Shown piece after piece: positions 9,897 through 16,946 of a DNA stretch of 64,000 nt; positions within the stretch are counted from its first letter, which is position 1, and each line of letters starts with the position of its first letter. Position numbers and translations under genes: made by a program. The notes under the pieces are model-generated. The model saw nothing but the letters and a program-made list of their open reading frames with translations. It did not search any database and had not been told where the DNA came from. The DNA lies in contig NZ_RCVT01000002.1 in the NCBI RefSeq assembly GCF_016107325.1, positions 186,001 to 250,000 on the forward strand, given 5' to 3'. The stretch is from Sphingomonas sp. MA1305 (lineage in GTDB: Bacteria; Pseudomonadota; Alphaproteobacteria; Sphingomonadales; Sphingomonadaceae).

Positions 9897-11207
9897 TTAA
9901 CGCGGCAGGAAGATCGTCGCGCGCAGGCCGCCTTCGGGACGATTGCCCAGCGTCAGCGTGCCGCCCTCGCCCTGGACGATCTTGGCGACGATCGGCAGGC
10001 CGAGGCCGAAACCGATCGTGTCGCGCGGCCGCGCGCTATCGAGGCGGACGAACGGTTCGAGCACGCGGCGCAACTGTTCCTCCGGAATGCCCGGCCCGTC
10101 GTCTTCGACGGCGATCCTCACGCCCTCCGCCTTGCTGTCGAGCCGCAGCACGACGTTGCCGGCATAATGGAGCGCATTGTCGACCAGATTGCCGAGCGCG
10201 CGCTTGAACGCGACCGGGCGCACGCGCACCTCGCAATGCGCCGGCCCGTCGTAGACGCCGGGCAGGTCGCGATCCTCGACATCGTCGATCAGCGTCGCGC
10301 AGACCACCGCAATGTCGGTCAGCACCGGCTTTTCGGGATCGCTGTCGCCGCCCAGGAAGGCGAGCAGCGAGGCGATCATCGCCTCCATCTCCCCCAGGTC
10401 GCGGCCGATCGCGTCGCGCACCGCGGCATCCTCGACCCCGTCGGCGCGCAGCCGCAGCCGGGCGAGGGGCGTGCGCAGATCGTGGCCGACGGCGGCAAGC
10501 GCCTGGGTGCGGTCGGCGATCAGTCGCTGGATCCGCGCCGCCATGCGGTTGAAGGCGCCGATCACGCGCCGGACCTCGCCCGGCCCGTCCTCCGGCACCG
10601 GCGCGTGAACGCCGTCGCCGAAACTGTCCGCCGCGCTGGCGAGGCGACGCATCGGGCGGAGCGCCTGGCGGATCAGCAGCCCGCCGAGGATCATCAGCGC
10701 CAGCGCCGGGATCAGCGCGAGCAGGATGCGTTCGGTCGCGAGATTGAGGTTCTGGATCGGCTCCAGCGTGCGGAAATACAGCCAGCTGCCGTCGGGCAGT
10801 TGCAGCCCGCCGGTCACCACCGAGCTGCGCCCGGGCGAGCTCAGCCGCAGCCGAAGGTCGCTGTGCCGCAGCGACGGCTCCCACTCGACGACCTGGTGCC
10901 GCATGTTGTCGAGCGCGGGCGCGATCGGCGGCGGCGCGGGCAGCGACTGCTGCCAGTGCATCGCATAGCGTTCGGTGGTCAGGTCCTCCGCCATCTCGGC
11001 CCGGCGGGAGGGCGGCTGTTCGGCGACCAGGCGCCGCGCGATCACCAGATGTTCGGCGAGCCGCCGCGCCTCGTCGTCACGGACCGAGAATTGGCTGGCG
11101 CGCTCGTAGAGCAGCGTCGACACGCCGAATTCGATCACCATGGTGAGCAGCAGGATCGCGACGATCTGCCCGATCAGGCCGACCGACGGGCGGATCAACC
11201 GCCTCAA
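9897..11207 (-). CDS. sensor histidine kinase (EnvZ-like)
   Basis: Inner-membrane kinase of 436 residues. Two transmembrane segments (about 10-30 and 161-180) flank a periplasmic sensor region; then come a HAMP domain (181-232), a HisKA H-box with phospho-acceptor H242 (AAVGHDLRTPLARLR), and an HATPase domain with N box LVDNALHYAG, G1 DDGPGIP and GFGLGLPIV. The start is probably the TTG at 11207: it overlaps the response-regulator stop as TTGA, and no in-frame ATG exists before the first membrane helix. It partners the regulator at 11204-11914. The signal is unknown. Confidence 0.88.
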   Translation of the reverse strand: MRRLIRPSVGLIGQIVAILLLTMVIEFGVSTLLYERASQFSVRDDEARRLAEHLVIARRLVAEQPPSRRAEMAEDLTTERYAMHWQQSLPAPPPIAPALDNMRHQVVEWEPSLRHSDLRLRLSSPGRSSVVTGGLQLPDGSWLYFRTLEPIQNLNLATERILLALIPALALMILGGLLIRQALRPMRRLASAADSFGDGVHAPVPEDGPGEVRRVIGAFNRMAARIQRLIADRTQALAAVGHDLRTPLARLRLRADGVEDAAVRDAIGRDLGEMEAMIASLLAFLGGDSDPEKPVLTDIAVVCATLIDDVEDRDLPGVYDGPAHCEVRVRPVAFKRALGNLVDNALHYAGNVVLRLDSKAEGVRIAVEDDGPGIPEEQLRRVLEPFVRLDSARPRDTIGFGLGLPIVAKIVQGEGGTLTLGNRPEGGLRATIFLPR

Positions 11208-11914
11208 CGGCGCGTCACCTCGGTGTTGAACATATAGCCGACGCCGCGCACGGTGATGATCGGCGCGTCCTGGCCGGCGTTGGACAGCTTGCGCCGCAGC
11301 CGGCTGATCAGCACGTCGATGCTGCGGTCCGAACTGTCGCCGAGGCGGGTGCGCGACAGCTCGATCAGCCGCTCGCGCGCGATCACCCGCCCGGCATGTT
11401 CGGCGAGCGCGACGAGCAGGTCGAATTCGGCGCCGGTCAGGTCGACGACCGCGCCGGTCGGCGAGGTCAGCTCGCGCCGCGGCAGCGTCACCGTCCAGCC
11501 GTCGAAGCTGAGCACGCCGTCCTCGCGCTCGCCGGAACGCCGTTCGAGCTGGCCACGGCGCAGCACCGCGCGCACGCGGGCGATCAGCTCGCGCGTGCCG
11601 AACGGCTTGGGCAGATAATCGTCGGCGCCGAGCTCCAGCCCGACGACGCGATCCATCTCGCTGCCCTTGGCGCTGATGAAGATGATCGGCACCTCGCTCT
11701 TCTGGCGCAAGGCCCGGCACAGATCGATGCCGCTGGTACCGGGCAGCATGATGTCGAGCAGGACCAGGTCGACCGGCCCGGCCTCCAGCGCCAGCCACAT
11801 CTCGGGCGCGGCGGAGGCGGGGCGGACGACATAGCCGTTCTCCTGCAGCGCGCGGGTGGTGAGCGTGCGCAGGGCGGGATCGTCCTCGACCAGGAGGATG
11901 GTGGGGGCGGTCAT
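11204..11914 (-). CDS. OmpR-family response regulator
   Basis: DNA-binding regulator of 236 residues: receiver domain with acidic pocket VEDD, phospho-acceptor D54 (LLDIMLPG) and conserved K103 (LPKPFG), followed by a winged-helix effector domain (about 135-230, RSIDVLISRLRRKL ... TVRGVGYMF). The start MTAPTILLVEDD is taken as 11914; an in-frame ATG two codons upstream is an alternative. It is the first gene of a two-gene operon with the kinase, whose TTG start overlaps its stop. Confidence 0.92.
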   Translation of the reverse strand: MTAPTILLVEDDPALRTLTTRALQENGYVVRPASAAPEMWLALEAGPVDLVLLDIMLPGTSGIDLCRALRQKSEVPIIFISAKGSEMDRVVGLELGADDYLPKPFGTRELIARVRAVLRRGQLERRSGEREDGVLSFDGWTVTLPRRELTSPTGAVVDLTGAEFDLLVALAEHAGRVIARERLIELSRTRLGDSSDRSIDVLISRLRRKLSNAGQDAPIITVRGVGYMFNTEVTRR

Positions 11915-12096
11915 GGCCATGAGGTAGGCGGGTGGACCGGACCGGTCAACCAAGCCCGCCGCGGACACATTTCCTTACGCTTGGCGGGTCGGGCGGGACG
12001 CGGTCGGCCGGTCATGAACGAGCGCGACTAATTCCCATTTTCATTATGTTCGTTTTCGACCTATTATGGGGGTGGCCGGCGGGCCTCGCGTTCCTT

Positions 12097-12112
12097 GACC
12101 CCATGCGGGGTC
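12097..12112. terminator. hairpin downstream of the MFS gene
   Basis: GACCCC-ATGC-GGGGTC, a perfect 6-base-pair stem, 18 bases past the MFS stop codon on the minus strand. No long U tract follows, so termination strength is uncertain. Confidence 0.45.
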
Positions 12113-12129
12113 CGCCGCCACCCTCGGGT

Positions 12130-13677
12130 TCAATCGGCCGCCACCGGGCCGCTCGGCGGCGCCGGTCGCCGGGTGAACCAGACCACCACCGTCATCACCG
12201 CGCACAGATAGGCGGACAGCCGGAACAGGTCGGTCGAGGCGAGCAGATACGCCTGGCCGACCATCTGGCGGGTGATCGCCGCCGCAGCCTGGGTCGAGCT
12301 CGCGCCCAGATGCTGTAGCTGCTCCGATGCGGCGCGAAAGGCGCTCCCCTGCCCCACGGCATCCGCCAGCCGCGTCTGGTGCAGCGCCTCGCGCCGGTCC
12401 CAAGCGGTGGTGATGATCGAGGCCGCGAACGATCCGGCGACGATCCGGGCGAAGTTGGAGATGCCGGTCGCCGACGGGATGCGCGGCGGCGCGATGCCGT
12501 CGAGCAGGATCGTCACCATCGCCAGAAAGAAGATGCTCATGCCGATCCCCTGCACCAGCAACGGCAGCATGAAGTCGACGAAGCTCGCATCGGTGACGAA
12601 GCCCGCGCGCATCCAGTAGGAGATGCCGAAGGCGACGAACGAGATGCTGGCGAGGATGCGCGCATCGATCTTGCCGGACAGTCGCGCCGCCAGCGGCGAA
12701 GCGATCACCGCGACCAGGCCGCTGGGCGCGGCGATCAGGCCCGCCCAGGTCGCCGTATAGCCGAGCTGGGTCTGCAGCCACAGCGGCAGGATCAGCGTGT
12801 TGGCGAAGAAGATCGCATAGCCGATGCAGAAGACGATTGTGCCGATTGCGAAATTGCGATTGGCGAACAGCGTCAGGTCGACGGCGGGGTTGGCGTCGGT
12901 CAGTTCCCAGATCATCCAGGCGACGAAGCCGACCGCGGCGATCACCGCCATGACGCAGATCGTCGTGTCGTTGAACCAGTCGGCGTTCTTGCCGAGATCG
13001 AGCATCATCTGCAGCGCGCCGACCCAGACGACCAGCAGGCCGAGCCCGACCGTGTCGATCGGCAGCTTGCGCGTCGGCGTCTCGCGCATCTTCAACCCGT
13101 TCCAGCAGGTCAGCGCGCAGAAGATGCCGACCGGCAGGTTGATTAGGAAGATCCAGCTCCAATGGTAATTGTCGCTGATCCAGCCGCCGAGGATCGGCCC
13201 CATCACCGGCCCGACCAACGTCGTCATCGACCAGACGCCGAGCGCCGTGGAACGCTTGTCGGGCGGGAAGATCGAGATCAGCAGCGCCTGGCTGCCCGGC
13301 ATCATCGGCCCCGAACAGGCACCCTGCAGGATGCGGAAGAGGATCAGCGACTGCAGGTTCCAGGCGATGCCGCACAGGAAGGAGGCGAAGGTGAAGGCGG
13401 CGACCGCGACGCAGAAGGTCCGCACCACGCCGAACCGGCCCATCAACCAGCCGGTCAGCGGCACCGCGACGCCGTTGGCGACCGCGAAGGCGGTGATGAT
13501 CCAGGTCGAATTGTCGCTCGACACGCCGAGATTGCCGGCGATCGTCGGCAGCGAGACGTTGGCGATGGTGCTGTCGAGCACCATCATGAAGGTGCCGAGC
13601 GCCAGCGCGAAGGCGAGCAGCGCGCGGCGCCCGCCTTCGAGCGGCGGCAGCCCGGCGGCAGCGGGAGGACCAGCCAC
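12130..13677 (-). CDS. DHA2-family MFS efflux transporter (EmrB-like)
   Basis: Inner-membrane drug/proton antiporter of 515 residues with 14 predicted helices. Family motifs are visible: LDSTIANVSLPTIAGNLG in TM1, GWLMGRFGVVR (motif A), and motif C-like LVGPVMGPILGGWI in TM5. The start is a GTG at 13677. It is the last gene of the operon MarR - outer-membrane factor - HlyD adaptor - MFS, beginning 11 bases after the adaptor stop. It exports hydrophobic toxicants by family analogy; the real substrate is unknown. Confidence 0.92.
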   Translation of the reverse strand: MAGPPAAAGLPPLEGGRRALLAFALALGTFMMVLDSTIANVSLPTIAGNLGVSSDNSTWIITAFAVANGVAVPLTGWLMGRFGVVRTFCVAVAAFTFASFLCGIAWNLQSLILFRILQGACSGPMMPGSQALLISIFPPDKRSTALGVWSMTTLVGPVMGPILGGWISDNYHWSWIFLINLPVGIFCALTCWNGLKMRETPTRKLPIDTVGLGLLVVWVGALQMMLDLGKNADWFNDTTICVMAVIAAVGFVAWMIWELTDANPAVDLTLFANRNFAIGTIVFCIGYAIFFANTLILPLWLQTQLGYTATWAGLIAAPSGLVAVIASPLAARLSGKIDARILASISFVAFGISYWMRAGFVTDASFVDFMLPLLVQGIGMSIFFLAMVTILLDGIAPPRIPSATGISNFARIVAGSFAASIITTAWDRREALHQTRLADAVGQGSAFRAASEQLQHLGASSTQAAAAITRQMVGQAYLLASTDLFRLSAYLCAVMTVVVWFTRRPAPPSGPVAAD

Positions 13678-13688
13678 GACCGCGCGCC

Positions 13689-14900
13689 TTACCGGTTCGC
13701 CGCGATGATCTGGCGGATGCGCGCCTCGACCGCGGGGTCGCGCCCATCCGTCGGCTGGCCGCTATACGCCTGCCGCGCCGGCTGACCGAGCCGCGCGCCC
13801 GACTCGTTGGCGGTGTCGACGGTGGCATTGACCGACAGGCCGACGCGCAGCGGATTGCGCTGCAGCTCATTGGGGTCGAGCGCGATGCGCACCGGCAGCC
13901 GCTGGACGATCTTGATCCAATTGCCGCTGGCGTTCTGCGGCGGCAGCAACGCGAAGGCGTTGCCCGATCCCGCCCCCAGGCCGACGACGCGGCCGTGGAA
14001 CACCACGTCCTTGCCGTACATGTCGGCGGTCACCGTCGCCGGCTGGCCGACCCGCAGATCCTTGAGCTGCGTCTCGCGGAAATTGGCGTCGACCCAGACG
14101 CGGGTCAGCGGCACCACCGCCATCAGCGGCGTCCCGGCCGGCACCTGCTGGCCGATCTGCACGGTGCGCTGGGCGATCACGCCGTCGATCGGCGCGGTCA
14201 GATGCATGTGGCTGCGGCTGATCGCGGCCCGGCGATAGGCAGCGATCGCGGCGAGCACCGCCGGGTTGGTATCGACGTCCGTGCCCTGCACCGCGGACCG
14301 GGCCTGCTGCTGCTGGCTGGTCGCAAGATTGAGGTTGGCGCGGGCCACCTTCACCGCATCGGCGGCATGGGCCAGCTCTTCGCCCGAGATCGCACCCTGC
14401 GCCGCCGCGCCCTGGCGGCGGGCGTAGTCGGCCGTGGCGGCGGACAGCTGCGCGCGCGCCTGCACCACCGAGGCGCCGCTCTCCGACACCTTGGAGAAAT
14501 CGGCGCGGGTGGCGCGAACCGCGCGGGCCAGCTCGGCCGCGGCGCTGGCCAGATTGACGTCGGCGGTCGCCGGGTCGAGGTCGAGCAGCGGCTGGCCCGC
14601 CTTCACCGTCTGGGTGTTGTCGGCATGGATCGCGACGATCTGGCCCGGATCGCGCGCGGTGACCGCGACGACGTCACCGGCGACATAGGCGTCGTCGGTC
14701 TCCTCCTCGGGCTTGGCGAGCAGGAAGTGCATCACCGCCCAGATCGCCAGGCCGACGACCACGATCACGGCGAGGATCAGGAAGCCGGTGCGGCGCGCCC
14801 GCGGGCGGCCCGGCTCCTTCTGGACGAGCGGCTCGGGCCGCTGGATTTCCGCGTCGGGGCCGGCGGCGCCGGTATCGGGACGGGTGCGGGTATCGGTCAT
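13689..14900 (-). CDS. HlyD/EmrA-family membrane fusion protein
   Basis: Periplasmic adaptor of 403 residues for the adjacent EmrB-like transporter. It has a cytoplasmic N-terminus rich in charged and proline residues, one membrane anchor (about 40-65, GFLILAVIVVVGLAIWAVMHFLL), a lipoyl/barrel half-motif (DDAYVAGDVVAVTARDPGQIVAI), a long alanine-rich coiled-coil hairpin (about 115-210) and the second half-motif (HLTAPIDGVIAQRTVQIGQQVPAG). Its ATG overlaps the stop of the outer-membrane factor gene by 4 bases. Confidence 0.93.
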   Translation of the reverse strand: MTDTRTRPDTGAAGPDAEIQRPEPLVQKEPGRPRARRTGFLILAVIVVVGLAIWAVMHFLLAKPEEETDDAYVAGDVVAVTARDPGQIVAIHADNTQTVKAGQPLLDLDPATADVNLASAAAELARAVRATRADFSKVSESGASVVQARAQLSAATADYARRQGAAAQGAISGEELAHAADAVKVARANLNLATSQQQQARSAVQGTDVDTNPAVLAAIAAYRRAAISRSHMHLTAPIDGVIAQRTVQIGQQVPAGTPLMAVVPLTRVWVDANFRETQLKDLRVGQPATVTADMYGKDVVFHGRVVGLGAGSGNAFALLPPQNASGNWIKIVQRLPVRIALDPNELQRNPLRVGLSVNATVDTANESGARLGQPARQAYSGQPTDGRDPAVEARIRQIIAANR

Positions 14901-16300
14901 CGTGCGGTTTCCTGCGCAGGCGAAAAGCCGCCGCCGAGCGCCAGCACCAGCGCGACGCGCTGGCGGGCCGCATCGGCGGCAAGGTTGGTGGTGGCGAGAC
15001 GTGCGTCGAGCAGCCGGATATCGTTGTCGACCAGGTCGAGCTTGCTATCGAGGCCGCTGGAAACGCGGATCGCGTTGAGGCGGTTGGTTTCGGACAGGCC
15101 GCGGACGACCTCGGCCGCGCGCTGGCGCTGCGCGGTGAGATTGTCGATGAGCGCCAGCGCGTCCGCCGCGTCGCGGACCGCGCCGACGACGCGGTCGTTG
15201 TAATCGGCCGTGGCGATGTCGACCGCGGCGGTGGCACCGGCAAGGTCCGCCTTCAGGCGGCCGTTGTCGAACAGCGGCAGATGGATCGCCGGCCCGGCGC
15301 CGACCGCGCTGCTGTCGAGATCGACGAGGTTGCCGAGCCCGATCGCCTGCAGCCCGATGAAGGCGGCCAGGTTGATGTTGGGGTAGAAGGCGCGGCGGGC
15401 GACCTGGCGGCCGGCGGCGGCGGCCTCGATGCGCGCCTGCGCCGCGGCGATATCCGGCCGGCGGGCGAGCAGGTCGGCGGGCAAGGTCTTTGGCAGGGTC
15501 AGCGCGGTGTCGAGGTTCAGCGTCGTCGGCGCGATGCCCAACGCATAATCATGCCCCTTGCCGGCCAGCGCGGCGAGCGCGTTGGCGGCAATGGCGCGCG
15601 CACCCTCGGCGCGCACTGCGGCCTCGCGCGCCTGGGCCAGCAACGTCCCCGCCGCCTCGGCCTGCAGATTGCTGGCGAGACGGTTGCGGATGCGCGTCTG
15701 CACCAGCCGCAGCGACTGTTCGCGCGTCGTCACCGTTTGCTGCGCGAGCCGCGCCTGCGCCTCGGCACGGGCGAGGTCGATATAGGTCTGCACCACCGAA
15801 CCGGCGATCGCCAGCCGTGCCGCCGCGACGTCGAGCGCCGCCGCACGGGCGGAGGCGCGCGCGCCTTCGATCGCGGCGCGCTGACGACCGAACAGGTCGA
15901 GATTCCACGACAGATTGCCCTGCACCTGGCCGATCGTGCGGACGGTGCCGCCATAAGGCGGCGGGATGATGTAGCGGCCCGACAGGCGCTGCGGTTGCAC
16001 CGAACCGTCAAGGGTCACGTTCGGACCGTCGTCGGCACGGCGGCTGGCGAGCACAGCCTCCGCCTGCCGCACGCGGGCGAGCGCGGCGTCGAGCGTCGGA
16101 TTGCCGGCGGTGGCGTCGGTGACGATCCGGTCGAGCTGCGGATCGCCGAACCCGCGCCACCAATCGTCCGCGATCAGCGGCGCGGCGGCGGTGCCGAGGC
16201 CGAGTGCGGCCGGGGCGACCGGCGCCACGACCGGCGGGCTATGCGGCACGGCGCAGCCGGCGAGCAGCGCGGCGACGAGGATCGGGGCGAAACGGGTCAT
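14897..16300 (-). CDS. outer-membrane efflux lipoprotein (NodT/OprM family)
   Basis: TolC-like channel of 467 residues. A lipoprotein signal ends at the lipobox LLAG-C16. The two repeated helical OEP domains are evident as alanine-rich heptads, with DWWRGFGDPQLDRIV in the first and RRPDIAAAQARIEAAAAGRQVARRAFYPNINL, the best conserved stretch of the family, in the middle. It completes a tripartite pump with the HlyD adaptor and MFS protein. Both ends overlap neighbouring genes by ATGA, so MarR, channel and adaptor are translationally coupled. Confidence 0.93.
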   Translation of the reverse strand: MTRFAPILVAALLAGCAVPHSPPVVAPVAPAALGLGTAAAPLIADDWWRGFGDPQLDRIVTDATAGNPTLDAALARVRQAEAVLASRRADDGPNVTLDGSVQPQRLSGRYIIPPPYGGTVRTIGQVQGNLSWNLDLFGRQRAAIEGARASARAAALDVAAARLAIAGSVVQTYIDLARAEAQARLAQQTVTTREQSLRLVQTRIRNRLASNLQAEAAGTLLAQAREAAVRAEGARAIAANALAALAGKGHDYALGIAPTTLNLDTALTLPKTLPADLLARRPDIAAAQARIEAAAAGRQVARRAFYPNINLAAFIGLQAIGLGNLVDLDSSAVGAGPAIHLPLFDNGRLKADLAGATAAVDIATADYNDRVVGAVRDAADALALIDNLTAQRQRAAEVVRGLSETNRLNAIRVSSGLDSKLDLVDNDIRLLDARLATTNLAADAARQRVALVLALGGGFSPAQETAR

Positions 16301-16806
16301 GCTTTGGCCTCTTCGGGGCGAACGGTGACGAAACCGGGCAGGCCGACCGTACCATCGGCGACCGCCTGCATCCGGTCGCGCAGGCGCTGCAGCTGGCCGA
16401 TCAGGGTCGCGACCTCCTCCTGCGACCAGCCGTCCAGCCAGCCGTTGAGCAGCTGCATAGACTGGTGGAGCAGCCGCGTGGCGACGTCCGTACCGGCGGG
16501 GGTCAGCGCGAGGTTGATGCAGCGCCGATCGTCCGGTGCGCGGGTGCGTACGACGAAGCCGCGCTCTTCCAGCGTGTCGATCAGGCGGGTGGTCGCGCCC
16601 TTGTCATGGGCGATGTCACGGGCAATCGCCGCGCAGCTGGTCGCACGGCCGAATTGGATCGACATCATCGCCGACCATTGCGCATGCGTCAGTCCTTCCG
16701 ACGCGAAGATCGGATCGAGCAAGGCCGTGTTCAGCTGGTGGATGCGGCGGACCAGATAGCCCAGCGACTGTTCCGGCGTATAATTCGATTCGTCATAAAA
16801 CGGCAT
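16297..16806 (-). CDS. MarR-family transcriptional regulator
   Basis: Winged-helix repressor of 169 residues, first gene of the efflux operon. Visible are the dimerisation helices (EQSLGYLVRRIHQLNTALLD), the recognition region (SCAAIARDIAHDKGATTRLIDTLEERGFV) and the wing (RTRAPDDRRCINLALTPAG). The start MPFYDES was chosen because AAGG lies shortly upstream; an upstream ATG would run through the putative operator. Palindromes at 16810-16823 and 16843-16856 are likely autoregulatory sites. MarR proteins of such operons usually release DNA on binding the pump substrate. Confidence 0.9.
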   Translation of the reverse strand: MPFYDESNYTPEQSLGYLVRRIHQLNTALLDPIFASEGLTHAQWSAMMSIQFGRATSCAAIARDIAHDKGATTRLIDTLEERGFVVRTRAPDDRRCINLALTPAGTDVATRLLHQSMQLLNGWLDGWSQEEVATLIGQLQRLRDRMQAVADGTVGLPGFVTVRPEEAKA

Positions 16807-16809
16807 ATC

Positions 16810-16823
16810 GTTGCCTTGGCAAC
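16810..16823. promoter_or_regulatory. palindrome GTTGCC-TT-GGCAAC, candidate MarR operator
   Basis: Perfect 6-base arms with a 2-base centre, only 3 bases upstream of the MarR ATG. Its position over the leader fits autorepression, but no experiment or second copy supports it. Confidence 0.45.
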
Positions 16824-16842
16824 CATTGCCGGAGCAATCAAT

Positions 16843-16856
16843 TGACATTTTTGTCA
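16843..16856. promoter_or_regulatory. palindrome TGACA-TTTT-TGTCA, candidate operator
   Basis: Perfect 5-base arms in the AT-richest part of the divergent region between the MarR operon and the aminotransferase-flavoprotein gene. A plus-strand TTGACA (16842-16847) overlaps it. A protein bound here could affect both directions. Confidence 0.45.
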
Positions 16857-16946
16857 TACTGCGTGCGTTGCCTGCATTCCCTAACGATAACTGGTTCTTA
16901 GGACCGCCCACGTACGACGGCGCATCGTGTCACAGGACCGCGCCCG

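Noticed and set aside
11207..11798. An N-terminal extension of the histidine kinase reading back through the response regulator gene
   Set aside because: The extension is an out-of-frame reading of the regulator; the TTGA overlap gives a normal kinase N-terminus just before the first membrane helix.
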